Shown piece by piece: positions 1-12,700 of a DNA stretch of 64,000 bases (within the stretch, counting starts at the first letter, position 1; every line of letters begins with the position of its first letter). Source of the DNA: Chamaea fasciata. Taxonomy: Eukaryota > Chordata > Aves > Passeriformes > Sylviidae. The stretch covers positions 28,013,021 to 28,077,020 of the forward strand of contig JARCOQ010000008.1 in assembly GCA_029207755.1 (NCBI GenBank). Direction: 5' to 3'. Under the pieces are notes generated by a model that had not been told where the DNA came from, ran no database searches, and worked only from the letters and a program-made list of their open reading frames with translations. The position numbers and the translations under genes are program-made.

Positions 1-691
1 TTCCAAATTATGTGGGAAGAAAGAAGATCAGCAGGAGTCCTTTGACTCTATAAACTACAATATGTTACAGCTTAGGTTAAATTCAGAACTCTTTCTCTTA
101 GAGTTCATCCCTCCACCAGGCTCTTGAATTTGCTCCCCTAGATTTAATTCACCCTATTAGCTTGAGGTTGATTGGGCTCACCTTGGTGGTATCCTCTTTG
201 ATGGATACTTCTCACTTGCTGGCACTCTTTCATCTATGCTGTGATTACTAGTTCCTTAAAATATACAGGTTTCTTTTTCTATTTCTACACAGGAGAGGAG
301 GGGGAAAAAAAAAAAGGAGCTCAGACATGGAAAGAAATTATGAGCTTGTCAAACCATGCCAAATTGGATTGAATTAGGTGACAAAGGATCTGAATCATGC
401 TACTTGTTCTGAATAAGTAAATGCTTTCCCCTCCTTCCAATCTCACAACTCTCTCAAAGCAAAAGCTTTTCCTCTGAAATGCCAAAAAGCCCCAAAGCAC
501 TTCCCGAGTAACATGAGCTGATTTGTGTGAGCATTTACCATCACCTGAAGACAAGCTTGTTTGCTTAACATTTTATGCACTTTGTGTCAATATTTAACCA
601 GCCTTCCTAAGGAGAGAATTGATAGTGTTCAATTTGCAAGCCCAATGCTGTGCGTTAGCCATGACATTGACATTGTCTTCTCTTGTTTTAG
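1..691 (+). other. SLC15A2: Intron of SLC15A2 upstream of first visible exon
   Basis: The window opens inside an intron. No coding similarity to the missing TM1 to TM4 region is seen. It ends in a pyrimidine-rich acceptor (tcttgttttag) at 681-691. A short poly-A run lies near 305-314. Nothing else is recognised. Confidence 0.7.
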
Positions 692-782
692 ACCTCGGAG
701 AGAAGCAAGTTTTTTTCCATCTTCTATTTATCCATTAATGCTGGAAGTTTGATCTCCACGTTTGTAACTCCTGTATTAAGAG
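692..782 (+). CDS. SLC15A2: SLC15A2 exon 1 of window: TM5, PTR2 signature
   Basis: Acceptor ttttag, donor gtcagt; starts in phase 0 and ends with one base of a Gly codon. It encodes T-S-E-R-S-K then TM5. F-x2-F-Y-L-x-I-N-A-G-S-L fits the PTR2/POT family signature 2. The Asn-Ala-Gly-Ser core is characteristic of animal PEPTs. Confidence 0.93.
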
Positions 783-3700
783 GTCAGTGTGGATTTAGAA
801 TAAAACAATAAATTAGCTGCCCTCTAACTACTCTGCTGTGCATAGTTAGACTCTTATGACAACAGAATGGCAGAAATTATATTATCTGTTGTATGGTCAC
901 AGTATTGCATTTACACCTTCTTAATCCTGCAGTAGCAGCATAACAGATTTATAATACAGGCAGACAACTCCCAGAAATTACATTCCTGGTAGTATTTCAA
1001 AGCCAGCCTGAAATGCAGAAATAAAACATGAAAGGTGGAAGGACCCATATGGTCATCTAATCCTCACTGCCAGTGAAGGACTTGCCTTCAGGTAAACTAT
1101 GGATGGGAAATGAGCTCTGCTGTCCTGTGCAGTATCAGGGCTAAAAAACTTAGGGCTGGTTTTAAAGTCCCACCTTCTCCCTCCCACGGGGTGCTGCTGA
1201 CTTCTGGAGGGCTCTGTCCTGGCACTCAGGCTTGTCTGTCTGGGTCTGCTTGCAAGATTGCTGCCCTGAGCAACTAGGCTTGAAGACAAAGCACAGGCCT
1301 ATGCCCCATTTAAGACCTACTTTATATTCCAGCCTGCTTGCAAAACCCTTTTTAGTCCCTGAGCCTTGCTGCACTTACTTCATTGTATCGCACTGCTTCG
1401 AAGCCAAAGGAATTGGCACACTCTAAATACAGGCACAGAGGCAGAGCATCAGGCCATAGGTGATGGGGACAGGGACAAGGTAGTCTTCACATTTAGTTGC
1501 CATTTTTTTCATTGCATTCCATGGCTTCCAGAAAGCTCTGTTTGTTTGGAGTGTTATTTTAACAGGCTCTTGTCTCATGTTTATGCCAGGCACAGGGACA
1601 AAGACAAATGCTGTATCTTTTACTTGTTCATTCTCTGGTGTCTCTGGGTCAGCATTCAGTTGGGAATGGCTTTTGCTTAAAGCAGTCAATGGGCAGATGA
1701 AAGTCCAGTCCCTTGAAGCATCAAAACATGTGCCAGTAGAAAATAGTTGCAACATGGAACTGGAGAGGATGGGGAAAGAGTAATATTTTTGCTTAGTGTG
1801 AAATCTTTTCTTGGAAGAGCAGGAAATGCAGTTGATAGACATTTGGTACAAATATGAAAGACTTTTAGGTAGAGAAGTCCAACTCATTTAGCATGTTAAA
1901 AATTCAGCATGCCCAGAGACCCTATGCTGTCAGCTTTGTTACATTTTAGCTAATTTGATGAAAATAAGTAAATAATGCTATGCATGCACACAGCTGTGGA
2001 GCTGTGACTTTCCAGCTACAACAAACAGGAGCAGGTGAGGGCTTCCTGGATTGGTCTCCTGTTAACTCTGTTGGCTTACTTTAGCTATTTTGTCATTATC
2101 CTTGTAAGAGTGCAGTAATGTCTAGCCCCTGGCATTCAAACACAGAGCCCACTGCTGGCTTGTTGTTTGCAGCTGGAGCACAGTGCAAGAGCTGGCCTGG
2201 TCCAAGAGGCACAGGGTTTCAGTGACCCACAGCTTAGATTGATGCAACCCATGGTGTAACACACCAGGATTCCTAATGCAAGACCTGACATTTGGAGCAG
2301 GCTGTCCCTAGTGAGATTTGTGGTGGTGAGAGAGGGAATTGGAGTTCTAAGGCTTATCCTGGGCTCCCACTTACACAGTGCAGGCATTGGCTTCCACTTT
2401 GTCCACTGTAGGTCGCTATGAAATCAGATATAAGTTTTTTACTCAAGACTGATGCAGCACAGTACTGGTTATTTAGATCTAGTCAAATACAGAATGGTTT
2501 CAGGTAATTTTAAATGTTGTACTTTTTTCCCAATTACAGTTCCTTGTATTTCTTTATACCTATTTGTCTGCCCCCTCCCTTCTACTGTTTGCATCAATAT
2601 CCCATTATCAGCTGCTTTTGCTGGCAGACACTAGCCCTGCTTCCAAATTGTGTTCATCAAGGGAGGACAACTGTTTCAAGGAGATTCAATTCACGGTGTC
2701 AAGCACCAGCAAAGATTTAAAACCAGGGGAAGTGACTGATTTAGGGAATCAAATCAAAAGCCCCAGTAACATAAGTCTAGATGTAATGAGCTGCCTTTTT
2801 TTTTTTTTCAGGGGATGTGAAATGTTTTGGAGAGGATTGTTATGCACTGGCTTTTGGCGTCCCAGCAGCACTGATGGTGTTGGCACTTGGTGAGTGGAAA
2901 CAGTGATGCCTGTAGTAGGAGTTACCGTTTTTGAGTCCATGGATAGATGAGAAAATGTACAAATTCACTGATTCTGAAGGGATACTGTGATGGGAGATGA
3001 AAGGGTTCAAGGTCACCTTAGGGTTCCCTAGTTCAGAACAGCAATAAGTATCAGTAGTTCATTGATGGTGGGAAGACCATGAGTTTACTGCAATCTTTTA
3101 TTGTGGTATTGTTAAGGGGATGGTCTGATGGATGTTTCACAGTATAATTGCTTTGATCTAATGCAAAGAGAGGCACCAGAATGATTCTCCTGATGTCTTG
3201 CAGCTTTGCCTGTGAGTAGGCATGGCCTTTGAACTGCAATCTGAGCAGTCCCCAGAGATCCCCAACTTCTAGAAGAGAAGTTTAACATGCCACTTCTAAC
3301 CTTTCCACAGGCTGCTTGCAGCTCAGGGCCATCTTTAATGGCTCAGACTTCTGCTGCTGAATCTGTGTGCTGCAGAAGGAGCTAAATAAGATGTTAGTTT
3401 GTTCTGAACTGTCTTACTTTGCTTGGCTGAAATAATTCTCACAATTACAGTGACAACTTATTATTATGTTGCAATAAAAAAATCCTTATTATTCAAGTAT
3501 AAGGAGACAGCCACAATCCCAATGTTTCTTAATGCATGCATCTTAGCCCCATTAATGTACTTGTAAAGATTTCTTCTCCAACTTTTATAAAGCGTTCAGC
3601 AATCTCCCCATTTTTACTCCATGGCATGTTATTTCCTTGGTAGCCAGTACAGAGGACACCCCACTAGCTTTCGTTTCACAGCTGCAAACTGCTGAGAAGA

Positions 3701-6700
3701 GCAGTTCCCTTGTTATACTGGATGTGTGAGCTTTTGACACAGCATGGGGCGACTTCTCATTCAGCTTGTTATCTTCACTGTGAGCCCAAGCAGTTGTGTG
3801 ATTTTACTGCAGCATCTGGGATTTGAAAAGTTTGTCCCCCAGAGAATGTGAATGTTGCTGTCTCCACTCAAATTTCCATCAGGGAGAAGAATCAGGAAAC
3901 TGAAAAGATGTCATCAGGCCACAGCGAACGTTGCAGCAATTATTTTCAAAAAAGTGTATGGTCGCAGGCCTGAGAAGGTTCTATTTTCCCCTGTGGCCTG
4001 TTCCTATCAGTTTAGGGCCACAGAGGTTTGCTCCTCTGTGGACCATGCTGTGATGAGTGTTTCTAGCAGAGCAGTAGTTGCCCAGGGGAGAATGAACGTG
4101 TAAATATTGCAGTTTCAGTGAGGGCATCGGTGGAAATGTTTTTTTAGCTAGTGTCCTGCTGCCAGATTCCACGTTCTGCCTGGCAAAGCAGCTCTCTGTT
4201 CTTTTGTAACATGCTAAAATGCTCTGGGAAGTGATATATTTGACTATGTGACCAGCATGCAGGACTGGAGAAAATACCCTTTCAGCCCTGACTGGCCCTC
4301 TCCCTGTGTTGATGGAAAGCCAGGATAGATTTAGAGGCAGATTCAGAGCTAGAATTTCTGGGCTGCTATGGTTCCTGAAGGATGGGGTAGATTGACACCA
4401 TTTAATTCTAAATGCTAAACCTAATGCAGGAACATCAGCTCCCAAGGGAGTCAATGGCATTGCCAGAAGGTATTTCAGCAAACCTAATGGATCATGTTTT
4501 TAAGAGCACCAAATCTTCACAGGGAGATGCTAAAAATTAGGTAGTGCAGCTACCCACTCTGGGTGACTTTGCACAAATGCAAAGTGCTACTCACCTAAAC
4601 TGACTTCAGAGGTCTCTCAAGTTCTGCAAGTAGAATTTGGATGCTAAAGGTCTTCACAGTCAGATAAGAGCAAAAGTGAGTTCACTGCAGTGTGTCAGGC
4701 CTCCTGTGTTAGGACAGAAGTACCTGCTATTCTCCACTGCCTGTGAACTGACGCAGACAATTGGGTTGTTTTAAAAGTTCAGGTTAGTTTATTATACAGT
4801 TTTCATGCTCAGTTTTAAGGTGCTTCTCCCTGCTAATCTATTTGGAATTCCAGTGTGCTCGAAGACTCTCATAGAGCAGGATAAATGATACACAATCAGA
4901 TAACTCCACCTCTGACAGGATTTTGAAGGCTCGTTCTGATATTCTTTGTGCTTGGAGGGAGAAAACCAAGATAAAACAGTATCTTAAATTGTATAGGTGC
5001 AGCAATTCAATGTGGATTGTACTTTAAGTTTAGTTTACAAAAAGCATAGACAAAGTGATTTTTCAAAATTTTGGTTCCCAGCGTGAATCAGATGTGGAGG
5101 TTGTTGTGCCAGAGCTGATATTAAGACACTGGTGACTTTCTAGGGATCACACTGCCTCTTGTAGGATGTTGCATTTTCTTCCATCTGTAGGCATTAAAGG
5201 ACTCCTATATATTTATTTAGTTAGAAGTTCAATCCTGTGTGCCTTGAGGGCAGAGCATTTCTGTTGAATACAGGGGTGGGGGATCCTTCCCAGAAGCCAG
5301 TGCAGGACTGAGGTAGAGCCATGTGAATCCCCATTTGGATTATATTTTTTCAGTTGTGTTCATTGCTGGAAGTGGACTGTACAGAAAAACACCACCACAA
5401 GGAAACGTCTTGCTGGAAGTGTGCAAATGCATCGGTGTAAGTGTGTATCATTTTCTTTTTCATGCATGACTCTGAGGTTGCAGGACAAAAAGGTGCAAAG
5501 GGAATGGGGAGGTGACTTTTGGAGTTCTTATCTATGCTGCTTTGGCGAGCTGTGAGGAATAAGAAACACATTTAGGTCCTAGTTTATTCTTTCAGCATTT
5601 CAGTTGTTTTCCCTTAGCTCTGTGAACCATTCAGTTAATGTCAGTAGAACCACGAGTGTCAGATGCTGGTGGAAACTGAACTGAACTGAAAGGAAAATTC
5701 AGACACTCAGAGAGTTTCAGATATATGACTATTTTTTTCAGTTGAATAATTTTTCTGAACTTTATCAGTTCAGCAGACAGTAATAGCACACATTCATATT
5801 ATGGACATTCAGCATGTTCATGTAAATGCAAGAGACACTTGCTGAAGTTGCATTAGAGCCTTATAAATTGTTTTTCATGGTGTGTGAGCTGAATACAGTA
5901 TGTGAAAAAATACTCTCTTATTATTAGGTGGATAACGATGTTTCTATTTCAGGAAGCTGTTGCTAACAGCAGATGTTTTCTTTTTATCTGGGTCAATCCT
6001 AGTGCCAAATTTACCTTGGGGAAACAGGCGGGATCTTAAAGACAGGATTTCTAAGTGAGGTCTGCCGCTTTTTTTGCCAGTGTGGCTGAGTGTGTTCAGT
6101 GACTGGTGCACACAGCATAAACAGGCCAGGAGCTGGACTTCAATGCCCCTTGTGGATCCCTTTCAACTCAGGATATTCTAAGATTCAATGATTCTGTGAT
6201 TCATTCCCCCATCATACCTTTAATCAACCAGTGTCGTAGAAACTTTCCTGCAGACAATTCATCATAAAGCATCTCCAATCTGAGATTTTAGAGGTATCCA
6301 GCAACCCATCCCCCTCTCAATGTTCTGACACTACTTACATTTGGAGATGGGGAAGGTAGCCTTGAATTGGGAATGTGACAAGGGCAGGTATGGCATGAGT
6401 GAGTTACTCACTTGTTTTTCTCCCTAGTTTGCTATTAAAAACCGTCTGAAAAACCGCTCCAGTGAGATTCCAAAGAGAGATCACTGGCTGGACTGGGCAT
6501 CAGAAAAATACTCGGTAAGTGTGATGCTCTACCTGGTAGGTTTGGAGTGGGAAGGGGGAGATGGGCAGACAGGAGAGACAGTATGACTGGCCTGGCCACA
6601 CCATTCCTCGCATGCATTTTCCTGTCCCTTCCCACATCTGTACTCTCCTGACCCTTAATGGACGGTTTAGGTGCTGCACTGAAATGTAGAAATGCAAACG

Positions 6701-9700
6701 TATTCCATGTCACATGTAAGTGCAATAATGAACTGTCATGAAGAAAAAAATAGGAGTTACACTTTGTGGCTTGAATCATCTTTGGCTTTACACCCCTACC
6801 TTACCTTTTTGCCTGTTCTCTTTTAGAAACAGCTGATTGGGGAGGTTAAAATGGTGACTCGTGTTCTCTTTCTCTTCATACCACTGCCAATGTTCTGGGC
6901 CCTGTTTGATCAGCAGGTACAGTACAGTGTGTACAGCTCTGCGGGCCACCTCTGTCCTTTTGGGGTAATGCCAAAGCATCCTGGGGACACATCGGGCCAC
7001 ACTCCTACCAGGTGTCCTGGGCCTTCCACCATCACTGCTAGTCAGCCCTTCAGAGTCCTGCCAGGTTCCTGGCACAGGAGAATGAGAGGGAAGAATGTGC
7101 CCTGCCTAATGACAGGTGATACAAGGAAGGGAAGGAATAGATGGGAAATAAGACCCCCATCACTGTCATCTTCTCTGTCCCCATGTTTTCTAGCCCCATA
7201 GAACATCTTGAAGGCTTCACAGCTGTCTGTTTTCTCCTTAGGGATCCAGGTGGACTTTGCAAGCCACAAAAATGAATGCTGATTTTGTAAGTACTTAATG
7301 TCACCAGGGCTGGTAAGACTAGTAGTAACATCCCTGCTCTTGCTTATTAACCGGAGTCTTGCAGTACTAAGAGCGTCTGCTTGGTGAATCTGGGTGAGTT
7401 TCACTTTTGGTGGTTAGAAGCCAGAGGCTCTGTTCATGCAGCCATGTTCAGTTCATCACTGCTCATCTCAACTGGAAGTGAGGGCTGCGGAGCCATCAGC
7501 AGCCTGCAAGGTCAGGGGTGCGGACCTACTGGCAGCCAGTGGCCCTGTCACCTAGGGCTGATAGGATTTTCAGCCTGCTGCCCCCATGGAAGGCAAACAA
7601 GCCCCTCAGCCCTTTTAAGGTGTAACTAGAGCTGTTGTAGTTGTACATTTCTTCACTGGATCACTTGGTGATACATTAATCAGCCTCTTAAAACCAGCAG
7701 GAATCTTGTATATAGGATAAAGATGTGATAGGGATTAATTAGCTAGTTTCCATAAAGTTCTTCAAAGGTGTGAATGACAAATGGTGCAGGCTGCAGTAGC
7801 AGATAAAGGTAGATCAGCTGTCTGCCCGAAGATGTCCCCACACAGGGTTGTTTTTCAGACATATATGTTTTTAACAGGCCATCTAGATCTTGCCTGCAGA
7901 TGCTCACATCAAAATGTGGGATTATAAGTGTCCATTTTGCAGTTTAAAAATGACTTAAAGCCACAAATTTGAGACCTTCTGTGTCACTCCTGTTAAAAAT
8001 TAGGTTCTCAATATGTGATACTCATTAGGCTTAATTAGTTCAAATGAGGCATGACAAAGACTACACCTTGAGTAATATTTATCCACCTCAGAAAGACAGA
8101 ACAAAGTCCACGCAGTCTATGTGATGTATATTTAAGCCATTTGTTTTCTGGTGTTTCGCTCACATGCACTTAGTGATCCATTAGCAGGGGAGCTAAGTAT
8201 CACCAGGTGTCACCACTGGACTCTCCCAGGTGAGGAAAGATTTATTCCAGGCTTTTTTTTTTTTGTCACACCAACTTGGATAGCTCCTTGGCTTTTGTTT
8301 CAGCCTCCTCTGCTGTCCCCTCATGAGCTGCCCCACCTCAAGAAGGTGACAACTAACTGCAACATCAAAGTGATCCCACCCTTAGGCTTGTTGGAGTTCA
8401 TGTTTGTAATACTCTATGACTTTCTGTTCAGCGGACAAGGGTTCAGTTAGGAAGTCTGGAGTCAAACAGGGAATGATTTAGTGTCAGATGAAATATTTGC
8501 AGGCTCATTTCCTAATGGCACGTTTCTACAGTGTATGCAGAGTAGCAAGAGTGGGTATTTGTCTGGTATTTTTTCACTCTCCCAGAAGGTAGCTGTGGGC
8601 AGAGACAGTCAGCCAGTTTAGACTCAGCTCAGGACAGGGCTGGCAAACAGGAGAAAAGCCCCCACAGCATTTTCTTGGAAATACATTATTTCCTTCCTAA
8701 TTTCTTCCCTCCTGCACCCTTCCCCACCCCTGACCTCACCCCCCCTTCTTCATCTAAATTTCAAATGAAAAGCATTTCATGGAGCTCAGAAAACCACCAG
8801 TCCCTCTCTGGAGACCCATCCACAGTTCCTTTTGGAGTCTGGGATCCGTCCGTCCATCCATCCATCCATCCATCCATCCATCCATCCATCCATCCATCCA
8901 TCCCTGTTGATCTTGCCCATTTGTGGGGGCTGGGATAGTGATGCAAGTGTGAGGCACCTCTTATAGCCTTGAGGACTCTTGGGTCAAACCAAGAACCTGC
9001 AGTTGTCCAAAGCCTATTAGATGCAGATGAGGGGAGGAAAGAGGTGTTTGTGCAGCCCGCTGGCTCAAAGATAGTCTTTTATTATCCTTTTGGGAACTTG
9101 GGAGAAATGCCAACAGAGCTCACAGGGTCCTGAAGCTTGGGAACGCTCACTTACACGACTGGGGCTCTTCACAGTATAGAAGCAGGGAGGGAAGAAGCTC
9201 TAAGCCTGCCTCCCAGCTTGGACACTAACATCCCCATTCTTTTCCACTCACCTGGGTCATGGTTCAGCCAGCCTGAAAGATGGGCCTCAGTACCTTTCAT
9301 GAGCTGTGTCACAGCTGCCAAAATATCAAGGATTGAGTGCAGCCTCCTTCTGCAAAATGATCTTATTAAACACTGTGTCCTTGGACAACAAGCGTCAAGA
9401 GCACAATATCAGCTGCTAAAGCCAACATAAAGCATTTGAGGAAACCACTTTGACTGCAAAGACCTCTCTGGGACCGATTACTTATTTGCCATATGCACTG
9501 ATATGTTATAGTGTTTATGAATCACTTGAAATATCTTTTTGTTTCAGGGAATATATGTCCTTCAACCTGACCAAATGCAGGTAAAAGATACTACAGGGTA
9601 GGAAATAACCCTTAGAATGTATCCTCTTCTTTTCTCTCATTTATATTTTTCTCATGGGACCAGTGGCCATTCTCTGCTCCTTTTCAAGGTAATGGCAGTG

Positions 9701-12700
9701 CTCCTGTTGGTTGCTGTGGTGTGGCCTCTGCCTTATTGTTCACAGGCTGTTTTGTAAGCTTGGGGTTCAGAAGACCCTGAGGATATCCTAATGCAGAAGT
9801 TGACTCCCACGGAACAGTGCAGAGGTGTGGGGTAACACACCACCATAATAGTTCTTGAACTAGTGCTGGCATGTGGAGAATACAATCTGTACCTCCTTTA
9901 ACAGGCCCCAGTCCTGGGATGAACACTGATCTTGAAATATGTTTGGTTCCTCCCTTTCTGCAGGGTAGATGAAAACATGAAAGCTCCTAGATGGTGCTGT
10001 GTTGTTGCAGTTGATTACAATTCTTATGGTGAACAGCTCTGGAGAAATTCAAAGCTGTTCTGTTTCCCGAAATCTTCCTGTGGAACAGAAACAACATTTC
10101 TCTCTGCTTGTTCTTCATCACTCTTTATTTTCTTGCTCTGCCACTGCTGGCTGGCAGACAAGCTGTGCCCCTCCCAGGAGAAATTTTGTTCCCAGGGAAT
10201 TACTCAGTTGTGTTGAAGTGCAAGAAATTGCCAATCTCACGGAATAGTGCCTGTTCCTCTGGGATTTTGCTGGAGTCTCAAGATGTTTCCATTGTTGCTG
10301 ATTTGTTGTAAGGTCCCACCACAGCACCAAAGGTCAGCTGTCTCTATTGTCAGTGGGGTTTGTACTCTTTAAAAACATCATGTTTCACTTCTCTCTCCAG
10401 GGAAACTGGGCCAGTGATGCTTGCTTGACTCTTGGAGGGGAGGATATGAACAAAATGTATTCATGTCTGTGAAAACTAAATAGCAGAAGCTGTTAAGTGC
10501 AAACTATGATTATATTTTAAAAGGCGGTTTTAAGTGTTTATCCATGTCCCTTCTGTAATGGAATTATTTCTGGAGGACAGTGCTTTATGGGTTTAATTAC
10601 TGAAAGTTGCTTTCTAGCCACTGAACTCCCATTCTTTTGTATTGCAGTTCTTAAATCCACTTCTTATTCTTGTCTTCATCCCAATTTTTGACCTTGGGCT
10701 CTACCCCCTGATAAACATGTGCAAATTGAATTTCACGTAAGTAGTTGGGGACAATGCAGATGCATCTGTGCTTTTTCTTTTGCTGTAAGTGTGCAGAATA
10801 CCTTTTAAAGAAGAGAAACACAAATTTCCATTCACCTTTCCCAATACTTGAGTATACTTCAGTCCAAAGAGGCAGCATCACCCTCTCCCACAAACCATGG
10901 AAATGCCAGAGGGCAAAACTCAGTGATGTTGAATTCTGCTCTGTACAGATTTTTGCAAAAGCAGATACGAATAGTCTCACTTTGAATTTGATCAACATGT
11001 TCTCCACCTTGTTTCCCATGTCACACCTAAATAATTCTCTCCCTGGAAAGTCCCTGTGGGACCAAATTCATGGTCCCATGCTGGCTAGAATCTGAACTAG
11101 TGAATGCATAAGGGGATTTCTATATGAACCAAGCATTTTATCCTTGGCCAATGTTAGCAAGAAGTGCAGTATAATAGGAGCAGACCTCAGGTTGTTTATG
11201 AGATCCATTTTATGCATTTTGTGTGAATTAACTTCAGAGTGCCTGTATTCTGCCTCTGTGGACTGATGCCCTGTAGCAGTGGAAGTACATTATGTGCACT
11301 CTTGGAGTGCCTTTGTCAGTGGAATTTCAGCTGAAAGGAGCCAAGTTTCTGTGCTCCAGCACATATTTCTGCATGTGAACCATAGCATGGGAAAGGGTAA
11401 TGAGTGGGGTGATTGGCATAAAAAGCATGTTTCTAATCCCAACTAAAATGCTGGACAGACAAAACCACATAAAATGGGGGTGGCAGGTGCCTAAGAAGCC
11501 ATGTCCCTCACCCTGCTGGGGTGCTGAATTATACCCTTTCCCACCGTGCTGAATCACTTGCACCTAAAGACATATCAAAAATGTTGTCCAGCTCTGCAAT
11601 GGTGCCCCTTTTGGAGGATACATATCAGAGGCTGTTCTTCTCCCTGATACCAGTGTGAGTCCATGGCCTGGACTGTGCCTTGACTTGGCAGAAAACTTCC
11701 TGCCCAATGACCAACTCACAGAGTAGTTCACCCAGCAGCACAAACTCAAGCACCAACCAGGACTGAATGCCAGGACTAAAGACTATTACAAAGAGTGGAG
11801 ATCACCGAATCTAGAACCAGATTTGTCTCAAATCTCAACAACTCAATACTCAGTGTGAATCTGCTGTTCTGGACTTGTATTATTCCGATTTATATCAGAT
11901 TTTCTCATGTAACTCTGGTAAAGTTGCTCTAGCTTTGCCTGCAAGCTCTTTATTTTCTAGAAATGTAAATGTATTGGCATGGGAAATAACCAGAATGATG
12001 CCCCAGATGGTCAGAAACACTGATGACACAAACTACACATTTTTCTGTTCCTCATTCCCACTGCTAAATAGAATGTTACTTTTCTTTTGCCTTTCCCAAA
12101 AGGGATTTGAAGATACATCATTTCTGGTGCTCCTTCCAACATCACGGATTAACATAATGTCATGAGCTATTCCCTCTAGAAGAGCTGGGAAAAAGATAAT
12201 ATGAAACTTGCAAGGAAGGAACTTCTTTTCACAGCATATCAGTTTTAATTGGCCTCAGTGCTGGCCTCATACAGAATAATAAAATAGTTTTAAGTTAAGA
12301 GATTGGCAATTTAAACAGCCTGTCATCCTGAGTGCCACCTGTTGGACAATTTATTACATGGTTTTGGCACATCTTTGGCTCTGAGGAATGGTATTCTAGA
12401 GTTTAAATTACTTTTTCTTCCTTAATGGCACCTCTTTCATTTGCTCCATAGACCTATTAGGAAAATGGCAACAGGTATGATCCTTGCAGGGCTGGCGTTT
12501 GGACTTGCGGCTGTTATAGAAGTCAAAATAAATGTAAGTAAAGCACAAGGCATTCCTCAGAAATACTTTCTTTCTGTGGGGTGTTTTTATTGATGTCTGG
12601 TAGATAATCCTTTAAGCCATTGTGCTCCTTGATCAAAATTTGTAATATTTTCTTTACAACTGAGCATACTGATCCAGTTGCTAATGATAATTCTTACCTT

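Noticed and set aside
8846..8903. Regular repeat that might suggest a CRISPR-like or coding repeat
   Set aside because: Plain CCAT microsatellite without spacers; the same holds for 43089-43143.
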